Positions 10,524 through 22,953 of a stretch of DNA of 64,000 nt are shown here, in pieces; position 1 is the first letter of the stretch; each line of letters starts with the position of its first letter. Origin of the DNA: Nephromyces sp. MM_2019 (taxonomy: Eukaryota; Apicomplexa; Aconoidasida; Nephromycida). The DNA lies in NCBI GenBank assembly GCA_015657535.1, contig JADHZB010000914.1, positions 22,508 through 86,507 of the forward strand, given 5' to 3'. Position numbers and translations under genes: made by a program. A model generated the notes under the pieces. That model saw only the letters and a program-made list of their open reading frames with translations. It ran no database searches and was not told the origin of the DNA.

Positions 10524-13500
10524 GAGTATTAATTGAGGTATATTTGTCTGCGTTTGACACTGACAAATAGAATAAATCCATAGGTTCGTTTATCCATGAG
10601 AAGACGCTTTTGAGCATCTATTTTTTGCTGCTTCCAAGAGCACGCGTGGCATTGAGTAACTCGCTGCCATATGCTTTGATTTTCCGCCGATGAGACTTTG
10701 CAAATTTTATTGAAGATAAGAGTATATGTTCCCCACCTATATATGTAAGCATAGTAAACATTTAAGAAGCGATTTTCAAACTCAAGGGAAGCCTAAAATA
10801 TTTGTACATTCTACGAGTAGAATGGCGCTACCTATAGCAAAATTGAGAGTGTTTTTTTAGAGAGTTGTGAATTCAAGAGTTGTGAGTTTCATCATATTTC
10901 TTGAAATTACTTAATTTCATGGCATTTCCCTTTCACAATGAAGTTTCGTTGTTTTGATGGTTCTCTGGTATCAATTCATTGCATTCTCTGAATCTTGCGC
11001 TTGTGCGGCTGCTATAAATTCTTGCGTTATTTGCAATGTAACACCTTTTACAAACTCCTTTTTTGATATGTCTAACTTTGCACTTTTTCGTCTAGAATAT
11101 CTAAGAGATATCTTCCTCTAGATAACTTAGTTTAGTAGTGTCCTTTAACATACTTCTGCATGTTTGTTGTCTTTTACTGCTCTTATTCATATTGAATTAG
11201 ATTTCATAGAAAATTCTTGTTATTTCTACGTTTCCATGTTTCTGCTGCGGAACCATTGATTGGGGGATATCGGTCTCGATCACTGTTTTTGTGACAATTT
11301 TCCGCATTCTGCGCAACTTCTAAATTTTTTTACTAACTTGTTACTCACTTGGAGCTTCTTTGCTATTTAATCGTTTTGTTTCCCCAAAATTTTTTTACTT
11401 CACTGATATAATCCCTAAAAATCCCTACAGACGCTTGAGGGTTTAAAGTGAGGTAAGCCTTAAGAAAAAGTAAGATGTGGGTTTCTTGTTCATTATGGTT
11501 TTCTACTTTTTGCTCATTACATGCACCTCAATATTCTAGGTACCTATAATGTCTAAAAAGCTGAGTACATTATTCATGGAGACCAGGGCCATGTTCGTTA
11601 TATCCTTTTTTTACGTGCTGAAAGGGCTTATTTCTTTATTTGCTCGATTCTATGCGCCACTGCATATTATTATCTAGTAATTGTCATCAGCGGTGCTACC
11701 GCTTATTTGGTACGACGATTTCATGCATACTCCTTGTTCATGTTAAGTATACCTCCCTTCGTAGCCTATTTGCTTCTGCGTCGAGTTGCGGGTTGTGGCT
11801 GTTAAATGAGTGAGGAATAGGTGTGTGCAGCATATCTTTTCCACACAGTAAGGGAGGATATCTATTAATAAATATAGTTTTCTATTAGGTATTTCTGTAT
11901 GAGAAAAAGGAAATCATTTTTCATGTGCTCCACTAATGACATGATGTTACTATATTATGGGCCAGAGAGATGTATTTATGCCTCATACCTGCACATATAG
12001 GTACCTTTTTGTTCCTTAAATTGCCGAAGAATACAGTTGTATTTTTACACCAGCTTCTTCCTGTCCAACAATAATATAAACAGATATTTCCTCAAAGGTC
12101 TGTACGCCCTTTAATTTTTCACCCTGTAGTCGTTTATTCCTTGGGTTTAGTAATAGGAAGCGACAGGGGGCCCAGAATTTTTTCTGCTTAAGGATTTGAG
12201 GAGGCCAAGTAAATGTTTGCATGCACATGTTGTACTTTTCTTAGCGATTTCAGTTCACCTTTTTTCAATGACGTAAGTTGCAGTGTGATATGCATCCTAA
12301 CCGATTGTTATATAAAAAGAAAATCACCATCATGGGCTGCATCGAAGCTGCTGTAGATACTAGAGCTGCCACAGTACAAGGCAGAGTAAGTTTTAAGGTA
12401 ATATCATCTTTAAATTGTAGCATCCAACATGATAGTCTTTCTATGGGCATATTATTTCTACTCATCCAAGCAGGCTTGCGTGTCCATATTAGATTCTCGC
12501 TGAACGAAAATACAGCGCCACACGGTAATGCTGCTAACATGGTCAATTTTATACAAATCCGTAAAAAATAAAGTACTTTTCCACGCACGAAGCGATGGAA
12601 GACGGACAGCGTGGTAGTAAAGTTTATGCGGGGTTATGCTATGAGGCTGCATTTAGCATTCAATACGATAGATTATCTACCCCTTCTTGAAAACGCGACT
12701 ACACGCCCGAGCAGAGCCATAGTTGTAGAGTGACCATTACGGTAATGTTGTTTTCGTTATATATAACTTTCTGGGGAAGCTGTTCGCTGCTCGCTGCTAA
12801 TAAACCAGGGGCAGGAATGTGCAAAATGAGGAATTTAAGGGCGCAGCCAACAGGCATCCATATTACCAAGCGATTCTTTGGTTTTGCCTATTTTCAGTGC
12901 GGATCCCAAACTGTTGCCGTAGCAGCTTTCTCTGCCATTTTTGGACCTATACTACCTAATAGGAAATTTGTTGTGTAGCGCAATGACGCAATCTCAATCC
13001 GCTTATTCAGGCCTTAATTTGACAGTCATGTAGAATAGATACCGTATGATGGACCTATTTTTTAAAGCACGTTTTAATTTATGTACTAGGGAAGAGAGAA
13101 GGCCCATAACTTCCTTTCACAGAGTTACTGTCTGGGTGGTAATCTCTTTGCCTTTGCAATTAGTCGCTGGAAATTTCCTTGAGTATGCAGGTGTTCTGCA
13201 GGGACTCTAGTGTACCGCAGTTATTACTCACTGATATGTACCGTTACGAATTAGTCAAATGACGCGTTCCCTCGCAGAAGGGGAGCTAAACTGTGTTATG
13301 AGGCCAGGTTCCTAGGTAGCAATGATTGCTTCGAGTTCAAGGCCTCCTTACTGCTTGTAGCCTTCTCCATGTAGTAACAACATGAGCAACGTACAAGCGA
13401 CATAATGGAGTCTCATTTAAAAAATCGCTTACAGCGGAGTGAACATTTGCGCGAGGACTGCGCGAACAGTAAAATGAAGAATGAGCTATCTGTAGCTCTA

Positions 13501-15164
13501 CAAGGCAATGGTTATCTTATGGAGACCAATTTACTGGTCTGTGCATCGTTATTATGTAAAATTGTTTTCATTCTTGCTTAAGATGCTGCTGTTTCTGCGC
13601 AAAAAATATTGTAATCCTTATTTTCTACGACTGTCTCAAGGTTCATTTTTAAGGAATTATACCATGCAATCACCCATTATACTGCACCCCTTACATGCTG
13701 GTATGCGCTCGTGACCCTTTGTGCGTTCGCATTTAAACTAGTTTTCATGTGCGAATGCCTATAATTCTTGCTTGCTCATCAAAAATACACTTCGTGGCAC
13801 ACATTACATGAAAATCATGTAAAGGAGATAATGTATTACCGACTGCTTTATTCATGGGACGACATAACGTAGCAGCCATGTGGGCAGCGATGTGCATGTC
13901 TGCCCAAGTCCAAATATTCAGGCTAGCCAGGAGGTGTGACCTTACACTACGGTGGATGCCTCGATATCCACGCAGCCCCCCACTAGTAGCAGAACCGTTG
14001 GTTTCATGCCTCTAGGCATTTTAAATCTTACACTGGGTAGTTTAATGTAGATGTGAATAGGAAAGCAGTGAAACTGGTCTTTATTTCCTCTACGCTACGG
14101 ATTCTTGAGCAAGCGTTACTGCTTGTGCGTATAACCTGTGGAAAATGCGAATGTGAGTTGTCAGGGACTGAGAAGCAACAAGCCGGGATATCAAAAAAAG
14201 CGAGTGGTATGCGTGCTTACTGATCTAGAGTAGTGTCCAGTTTATCATCATATATTAAATTGTTTTTGGGACAAATTTTGCTGGTCTGCGATTTTAATTG
14301 CAAGCCTGGCAATGTGTGATTTTGGTAATTAGCTGCCCCGCATGGTAGTACGAAGCATAGCATATCACGCATACACGGTGGCCATCGATGCTGTCCAGTA
14401 TTTTATCTGGTTTTCTTCCTTTAAATAGAGACATGCGCATGAGTTGTCATAATCCCTTCTTTCATGATTGGGTAAAGACTGGTACGAGAGTTTTGGAACT
14501 AGAATTTTGCAAGAAAAATTTCCTCGCGTGGAGCTCAAATAGAGGAATAGAGGACTTGGATGAAATGTGTAAAAGCTTCGTGAAGATTATTCCTGATGTC
14601 CATGCTTTGCTATAATCTTGTTCCCACTTCCCAATGACATCTTTTGTATCCCTTAGGGGTTGCTGCGAAGCAAGCAAAGGAGCGGCATACAGCCCATAAT
14701 TACTTCAGGGCGTGCACGTGAATAAATAGTGTCTATATATTCACTTCTTGTAGCCTATCTATTGGTTCATCCTTTAACAAGATTTACTGTCTTGGAGGAT
14801 ATTACATGTTTCAATTTTCCCCGTGACACAGTTAATAGGCTATTAGTTGGTGATTATATGATGCTATTTCTTGAATGTTTGTACATAGGTGATCTGACGT
14901 AGGTACAGCTATAAAGTAGTTCATATTGTGTGCCTAAAAGTTTGTTCTTGATGAGCGGCACTGAAGATCTTCTTTTAGTGGTGCCAAACGATAATATGTG
15001 TCTTTTGTGTTGGCGATGTTTATGATAGGCTAGTCATTTGCTCATCTTGTCTCCCTTTGCTTATATAATGTGCTAAATCTAAACTGAGGCCTACTTATCC
15101 TTTATTGCTGCTTGCTGGCGGCAAAGACTTACCATCAGGTTGGAATCCTAATTTTGAGCTCGCC
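10524..15164. other. 4.6-kb spacer with weak unassigned ORFs
   Basis: The first 1.5 kb is T-rich on the + strand and stop-dense. Open frames of 70-107 codons occur at 12016-12228 (-), 12265-12588 (-) with an overlapping + frame 12278-12571, 12730-12978 (+) and 14388-14615 (+). The 14388 ORF (75 residues) has a balanced, charged composition and is the best small-gene candidate, but nothing matches a known family. I do not call any of them as genes. Confidence 0.35.
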
Positions 15165-16311
15165 ATGGCGCTTATTAGGGCTGCAGGATATATCATTTTC
15201 AGGGAATCTCCCTGTGCAGAATCTACCTATGAATATTTGCTTATGCAATCATCTTATGGAAACCACCACTGGACTCCTCCAAAAGGTAAGTTGGATCACA
15301 TAGTTATTATATGCTCCTTTGCACAAAAATTTCCTAGCCGAGTGCTTCGCCGCAAAATTAATAGGGAAAGCGATTAAACTGCAGTTTGTTATTGTGAGGG
15401 TACTCGTTCCTTAGCACATGATACGCATGAACATTGTAAGCGAAACGAAGTGATGATAATGATGATGAAGTATGCGGCTGTGGAAGATATTTCACGGTAA
15501 TATATTGCTTTTTCCAGGTAGGTTAGAAAAGGATGAAAATCCTGAGGAGGCAGCCCTGAGAGAGCTTCAAGAAGAGTCTGGCCTGAAGAAAGAACAAATA
15601 TATATATATAAAAATTTCAAGAAGGTATGAGCCTAGCAGATATTGCGCTGAGCCTGTTTTCAAACAAGCGTTACCTATATCTATATCTCGATGTTTTTAT
15701 ACAAGAATGTTATGTTTCCTCAATTGAAGAATATTTATCTTTTTTGTGATGATTGTATATCGCTACTGCCACCTTATATTAGCTTAACTGCGGTAGTTAT
15801 AAGGACTGGTGCCAAACCAGTTATTTGGCTGTCTTTTTCAAGGAAATTAAAACCTTTAAAATGAAAAAAATTGTTAAAATTGAATAGTTTGTGTGTCGAT
15901 ATGATAAATTAGGGTTGAAGCCAATTAATCTGCCCACTTCAAAGCCCAATTGTGACACTAATTAAAATGAAAATTTTTCTGTCTCAGACCCTCAATTACC
16001 AAGTAGACGGAAAAGATAAGGAGGTTATATACTGGCTAGCAAAGCTTAAGAGTCCTACTGATCAGATTGAGTTATCAGAAGAGCATCAGGATCATAAGTG
16101 AGGATGTAGATTATGATTCAAACTGTGTTTTTTTTCCCTCTATTTAATATTTTCAACGTTTTTGCTTCTGAACACAGTTGAATGTTTTTTGTGCATCCCT
16201 CCTATGCACAGATGGCTCGCTGTCCAGTTGGCCGTTCAGACTGCACATTATCAGGACATGAAGGACTTAATAGTTGAAGCTGAGGGGTTCTTGAAGAATC
16301 ATGGCGAGTAG
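15165..16311 (+). CDS. Nudix hydrolase, NUDT2-type bis(5'-nucleosyl)-tetraphosphatase
   Basis: This family asymmetrically cleaves Ap4A to AMP and ATP, removing a by-product of aminoacyl-tRNA synthetases. Exons are 15165-15285, 15518-15624, 15988-16097 and 16212-16311. All phases match, giving 145 residues, almost exactly the size of animal NUDT2. The N-terminus MALIRAAGYIIFR resembles NUDT2, WTPPKGRLE leads into the Nudix box GRLEKDENPEEAALRELQEE followed by SGL (GX5EX7REUXEEXGU complete, including all catalytic glutamates), and a YWLAKL strand follows. The C-terminal helix KWLAVQLAVQTAHYQDM is also typical. An in-frame ATG 60 bases upstream exists, but the family alignment favours 15165. The terminal exon is joined by a split Lys codon (AA/A). 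Confidence 0.93.
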
Positions 16312-19228
16312 ATCCTCATTATATAGAGATTGTACATGTGCGTACCGGAGTATCAGCTGTACTTTGTATAGCTGTTATCTCATATACTATTAAATTTTTA
16401 AATGTTTCAACTATTGATTCCAGATCTTTATATTTATCGCATGAAACACAATATTTTTACATGATGTATAGAGCAGGCAAGTCACGATAAAATAGAATCA
16501 AATGACAATGAAAAATTGAATCGCTTCTCGCTGCACTATTTTACTGGCTGGTATTACAAAAATTTGGAGCTGTTGTTAGATTCATTGTTTACGGGGCATA
16601 TTATAAATTTTGCTGGTCTTCTAATTTCCTGAAACCAGTTCGCCGCTATGCTGATACTATCTATATTTTTTAATTCTTTAGCACCCATGTTCATCCGCTT
16701 ATTTCATTGATAGACCGATTTGCTGTTTGATACGAAAGTGATCTAAGCGCCGAGCATGCGCTGCTGTGTCATTTCGAAATTAAGAGCGTTAAGGCTATTT
16801 TTACTTTAGTTTCTGCCTTATCAGTAGGCTGTAATTTGGAAAGGTATTATCATACCTTTTTTATGATTCAGCCTGATCACTACGTGGTAATTGTTTGAAC
16901 GTTGCTACATAGGTATGTTTCATGCGTTGATTGCGTACTGCCCAACTCCTCAACTGAGTATGCTTGACAAAAATATCCTTGACCTGTAGCCACACCTGAT
17001 ATGAAATAACTGGTTTGCCCTATTCAGTCGTATGTCTTAAAAGGAGCAAACCATTTTGGCTGCATGAATCACTATCTGGAGTAACTCGCTTGTTTAGCTA
17101 GGGCCCCAAGTGGCCATTTTATTAAGTTTCGGGGAAAAAAGGAAGCAAAAAAAATTTTTCTCGTGAATTTTGACAATTGCGATTTTTTATCTATGCGTGC
17201 CCTCTTCCCTCTTCACATGTTTTGTAGCAGGAGCAGAAAGGCTAATGATGATAAGTGTTGCTTTGTATTCTATGTGACCCATAAGCATCTGCATTGCTAC
17301 ATGTGTTCACTGCGCAAATTTGTTATTCTACACGTACTAATACCAGTCCTAAATGGCCCAGAAGAGATAATTTACGATGAATGATCTGAAAGTAGTTCAT
17401 ATGCTCGTCCAATAAAAATTTAGGTAGAGCAAATATTTAGAGCAGTAGTTTGAATCCGTGGAAGTTAGAGAGTTCCCCTGCAATCTTTTATTTTGGCAAA
17501 TTTATGCACTGTTTACCCGCTATTTTTTGGCATTGCTTCACTTATTTCAAAACCCCTGTTTGCTTTTTACTAAAATCATGATGTCATTTATGAATTTTTA
17601 AAAGCAAAGCAGACATGCATGGAGTACGTGTAGCATCAAACACCTTGTCTGGAATATAATCCATCCTGCCTGAAAACGGTCGGCTCTCCAGTTATGCGTG
17701 TATACATCATAAAGTTTGGAGCCCCTTGTTATTTGTTGCAGGAGTAGCAAAGAACTTTTGATTCTGATATTTGATTTCCTAGTTCTAAGTTTGATGTTAT
17801 TTTGAAAGCGATTTTAGTTCGAATTATATGGCTTTTTCTTTTTTGTGACTGATGCTATGCATAACGTATCTATTTTGTTTCTCATACATTCGACAAGGTT
17901 GTTTGTTTATGCTGCTAACCCAGGGTACATGTTAACTACGCAAAGACTATTTTTTTGCTGTCAAACTGCTAGGCTATCAAGAAAAAGTTTATGCAAGCCA
18001 CTTTATGTCTTCAAGTGTTGTATTGCAGTCTGCTATTCTTGAAATACTGCGAGGCTACGTCAGTTTCCTAGTGTCTTTCAAAATAAAAAAAAAATGCTCA
18101 AGATTGTTTATGTTAACATGAAGCCTCTCGTACTGATTCTAGACTGCACAAGGAGAAAAATTCGCTGCATCAGTTGCCGAAATGTAGCTATCAGCAGAAA
18201 TACGAGTAATTCATCTAGCACTAAAAAACACTGAAATGATAGCTACGTAAGTTGCATCAGCTGTAGATATTTTTGATATTGCCGATACCATAGTAAATTC
18301 TTTGTATGACCTTGTGCGGCCCGCCACGAATTCTGGCTGGCGAGACCAATTTATCGAGCTAAGATTTTCACGCTACCTCACCATTTGTTTCCGAGTAACG
18401 CGTGGCTCCATTAATCTCGCATACTTATAATTTCTAGCAGCTTCAACGTTGTGAAGTCCTTCAGATACTGCATGATGGCACATTGGTGGGGCAAAGCGCA
18501 GTTGTGCTTATAGTGTAATTTTGCGTTACAGTAAAGTGGCAATGAACAAAGCCCCCCCTTTGGAACGGAGTGAGGTAATGAAGCCTGAATTCGTGCAGTA
18601 ACCATCGATTCGCATAATGCACTTCTAAAATACTAGAAAAAAGAGCACATCAACTCTAACAATTGTTTTACAGGAGCTTTTCTCTTAAGCTTCTACCGAG
18701 CTATCATAAAAGAATTTACGTAAACCCGACTAGGACCTTTTTGTAAGTCAGGCACTGGATGCTGGGGAGTACGTACAGTGTTTTCCCCACGTCGCAGCAC
18801 ATCCTTCACTTATGAGCAGCACTCATAAAGGGCAGTCGATTTATGATCAAATCCTAATTCCTAAAAACCTTAGAAATTGCGGGAATCTTTTGCTATCCCA
18901 TTGCTGAGCGCAACCTATGTGTAGGCTTGGTGGAGCAGCGCCCCATGTCTGAAAGCCATAAATTTATCTGGCATGCTGAGACCACATACTTTTGTGGTAG
19001 ATTTATTTTCTGATACTTGAAGTTGATTGATGATAAGAAGCGAGTTATACGTCAGCAGCGTCTCTCAAGTAGTTGAAAAAATCACTGGAAATTTTTTATA
19101 ACCTGGCCTAGCATAATTTCCGCTTCTTTAGTGATACCAATTCCTTAAAATAGGAAGGGAGCAATTCGATAGTCACGCTGTCCGGAGCGTTAGGTAGCTA
19201 TGGTGGAAGGCTTTTCAGAAATGATGCC
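16312..19228. other. 2.9-kb spacer without recognised genes
   Basis: No open frame here combines length, composition and splice context into a credible gene. Short frames at 17163-17384, 17845-18042 and 18411-18605 are stop-limited and low in charged residues. No RNA gene or repeat was seen. Confidence 0.45.
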
Positions 19229-21567
19229 ATGAAGTTTTCAAATGCTAGTTTGTTTTTCGTTTATTTTGTTCTGCTCCATATGACTACTGCTATTGTTTCA
19301 CTAATCGCGAGCGAGGTGGGCGACAAAATTTCCAACCCGGCATACCACAAGGAGATTGGCTATTCCACGGCCAGTCTAAGGGGAAAGAAACGCGCAAACG
19401 CCGCAGAGGAGGCAGATGTGGTTTTTTTAGCCGGCGGAGGAGGTGGAAAAATGGAAACACCAGCTACAGCGGATATCCCTTGGGATGCTTTTTTATTACG
19501 AAATATGGAAACGAGCTACGAGGTAAAATTTATGAGATAAAATTGAAAATCATGCTCCTGTTTTCCTATTTGTGTACTTAGTAAAATCAAACTGAGCATC
19601 ACCAAAATTGATTTTTTTTTGTGGGGATAATATCGGCGAGCTCTGTGGTGCTTTTTATCTTAGAAGATAGAGCATAAAACTAAGTCCTTCCGCCAAACAC
19701 AGTTAGTGTGAGCGTTCTGTTTGTCAAACGGCAGAAATGACGTCAGTTTTAGAGGGATATCAGCACATTCAATGTATTATCTGGATACTAAAATTTATGG
19801 AAACATTCTTATGCTTTACCATGACTTACTATTACGCAGAATCTTTCACGAATCACTCGTTATGGAAAAACAGTTGTTTCCGAGATGCCTTTATAGTAGA
19901 CACCCACTGCATGAAATTGTTAGTTTTCATGAATACAGTAAGGAAGTTAGTGAGCGTCGTGTCGAAAGCACAAACCATTTTATATCTGCATGAAAGTTTA
20001 TTGCTGCAAAGTCGAGGCATATCGCTGTCCACGAGATACACACAGCAGAAATAGTTAGCGCCTCCCTATGCGTAGCATCATCCTACAAGAATTATAACTT
20101 AGGCCTATGGATATGCTCTTCGCAATTATTCAAAATATAGATTTATAGGGAGCTACTTACTGGAATGACTGGGCGCACAAGCTTTATAGGCAAGTATTCT
20201 TTTTATGAATGTGATATTTACAGCAGCATTCAAACAAGTATACTCTTGTTAGGACGTAACGTGCCACATACAGCAGATCATTTGCCCCCTCGTCCATGTC
20301 AAGACCTCGTTGATAGGTAAGATATGCCCTTTTTGCTCAATAACCTACTAATTCACTGCAAGATAAAACGCTTTGCTTCTCCTTCCTTGTAGCTACTTGG
20401 CTTACTACTTCCTGCCCATTTCCGAGCAGCTATATATGCTCCAAAGAGATACCGATACTTTTCGTCTTCACGTGCGACACATTCCGAAGTCAGCACTAAG
20501 TGATGCAATGCACAAATGGGAAATTGTGCACTCGCTTCTCAATCAAGGCGCTACTATACTTGATGAGATACAAAATCTGTATCGGAAAAGCAAATTATCA
20601 GGCGGTGATTTAAGCACACTTTCACAGGAAGCAGATCAAATAGTAAGATTAGTGCCAAGACAAGCCTTCTAGAAGTATAGTGCCTTTTCATATCTTATCG
20701 TCTCACCACCTTAGGCAGGGTCACTACAACCGGCAAGCAAAGAAATGTTTGATCAGCTAGATAAGCAACTGGTATTCATAGATGAGGAACCCCCAGTTGC
20801 AGCGGATAACGCGTGTATGCTCCTCGCATTCATCGATTCTATTGAGGTAAGCTGAGCTGTTCATAGTCTAAAAAAAGCAAAGCTAACATCTTAAAATTAT
20901 GGTACTTTCAGGAAAACGCTTTTCTGCAAAGCCTACAGCATGCAGCTGTTCTGACTAACAAGCTTCATAAAAATCTACACAGCTTGTACAACACACTTCG
21001 GTAATGAGATTTTCGTATGTGTAATAAATTTTTCAATGAAACGAATCGTTAAAATTTAGCCATCATCAAAAATTCGCCTTCAATGCATTGCAGCTACCTC
21101 TTTGTTCGCCATGAACGGAGCGTGACCCAAATGTCCAGGCGAAATTTAGAAGCAAATAACGTATTCCTATTAGATCTACAAGGGTAATAATATCGCTAAC
21201 TAAGCATTGCTCGGTAAACAGAGTTTCAAAATACGTACGAGGCGATTGCAGCTTGAATGATTCTATCGATAATATACTGCTGCTACAAGGCAAAAAAGCT
21301 CAAAGCAATTTAGGACTGGTGGTACCTATTGAGCTTGGTACACCCGAGCTTATGGCTCCAGTTGTAAGCTTCTCAGCGCTGCAAAGCAGGATCAAGGTAG
21401 CAAATAACCCGCACAAAAATAATGAGCATGAATCATCGTACATGGCATCCTGAATATTGTCCTCTGTCCAGGAAGAGGGGAGAAAAGATCGATTCAGTAA
21501 ACGTCTAGAAGAAATCAGGCGGAAACTTCGGCAGTTGCACAACAATGCCTCTATTCTATTAGTATAA
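19229..21567 (+). CDS. unrecognised eight-exon gene, predicted secreted or lumenal helical protein
   Basis: Proposed exons are 19229-19522, 20141-20189, 20253-20316, 20393-20642, 20715-20846, 20912-21000, 21252-21363 and 21472-21567. All seven junctions keep frame, giving 361 residues. Exon 2 ends at a GC donor (ATAG/GCAAGT); the others are GT-AG. Residues 1-27 (SLFFVYFVLLHMTTAIVSLI) form a signal peptide or signal anchor, followed by a low-complexity Ala/Gly/Lys/Glu region with a Gly run (about 70-76). From about residue 95 the protein is mostly helical, with leucine- and glutamine-rich heptad-like segments (LQSLQHAAVLTNKLHKNL; RLEEIRRKLRQLHNN) that suggest a coiled coil at the C-terminus. 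I recognise no family. The frame-keeping junctions and coding-like composition make it a real gene; function is unknown. Confidence 0.65.
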
Positions 21568-22953
21568 ATTGCAGAATCCAATATCACCAAGGATTGGACG
21601 GACTTTACTGTTCTCCGCCTGTGATAATTGGCCCGTCACAGAAGGCACCGCGGTTCCGCTGTCACTAACCAATTCAAGGCTAGGGTACGGAGAAGGCATG
21701 ACACAATCGACGCCGAAGCTAAAGGGGCGTAAATTGCGATTTTTACTCCGACATCAGTCTATAAATTTGTCGGGCATGGTACTTGAAGTATTGATAAGAA
21801 ACAGTCAGAGGTTGTTCTACTGTGACCCTATGCATTTTTTAAGCTGTGCTTACCGCGTCTGAGTTCTAAACTGTGAGATTATATGGAGAAAATTTGGGAT
21901 TTAATAAGGAATTTTTAAGAATCCTGGTAAAACGGGTAGGAAATCCCTTAAAAATGATTCAAGATGCAATGAAAGAGAGGCACAAGTAATAAAAAGAAAA
22001 CAGGATTTGATTTTCCTTTGATAAATTACTTTTGAAAGACCGCAGTGCAAAACTGGTTGCATAGATCTTGTGATTATACGTAGCTGGGAAATGAATTTTC
22101 CCATTGCCTATTTACATGCAGCTGGTATACTAGGTATCGTGACAAGTGAGTAAATCCGCGTCAAAAAAGTTTCATAAATTTCCTTCAAGGCGATAAAAAG
22201 TTCAGCTGCTCCCTAGCCCACTAGTGTTTATTCGCCAGCTTAAGTAGTTCTCAACCTTTTTCCCGGTCTGGTGAAGTGCAGCAATTATCGTTTGGCTTAG
22301 TGGCCATTGCACATAGCGCTTCCTATATATTACCAATGAACCAAAAACGTGTTTTCCTTTGAAAGTACTGGCAAAACTGTGGATTTTGACAAGAGATATC
22401 TGAAGACCAGACTTTGCGTATCCTGCAGCGCTTTCCACTCTATCATTTTACTGCTTGGTTTCTCTTTATATCTTGCACCTTAAAGCAGAAGGAAGAAATT
22501 CAGCTTTTGGGATAAAGCCACTACGTGTTCAGGGACTTTACTAAAAGTACATTTGAGTGAATTAACAGTTTGTGTTTTCACTGACACACTTCTGTCAATA
22601 GCTGTAACGATCTGGTGTACTTTCTTCCACTGAGTGCTATTTCGGTTTTATTTTCGGCGATGCTTATTAAAAGTGTACATAAACTTACGGTTTCCTATCA
22701 TAATCAGGGAAGTAGGGTATATCTGCACCATGATTTTTGCTTGTATTCTAGGTTTTCACGCAGTTCCTAGAATTGCATCAATCACTTTTGCAAGGAAATG
22801 GTGGTAGCTACACGCGTTTCTAGTTTTTGATTAGCTCACATCACTGCCTTGAAAACTTTTAAAGCACGTAGCAAGGATATTTATAAGTTTTATTATTTGC
22901 TGAAGCTGCCGCTGGTAGAAAAATTTCCTTCAAAAAAAGTACTGGTGTCGAAG
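21568..22953. other. spacer between the secreted-protein gene and PSTK
   Basis: An open frame runs on from 21569 to 21862 directly after the preceding stop codon and reads like 3' flank. Opposed short frames at 21901-22104 and 22202-22438 are not convincing. A frame open from 22849 joins PSTK exon 1 upstream of its first ATG; it probably is 5' UTR. Confidence 0.4.

Noticed and set aside
12265..12588. 107-codon - strand ORF with a 97-codon + strand ORF over it
   Set aside because: Both strands are open with no family match, no intron partners and no composition difference to choose between them.
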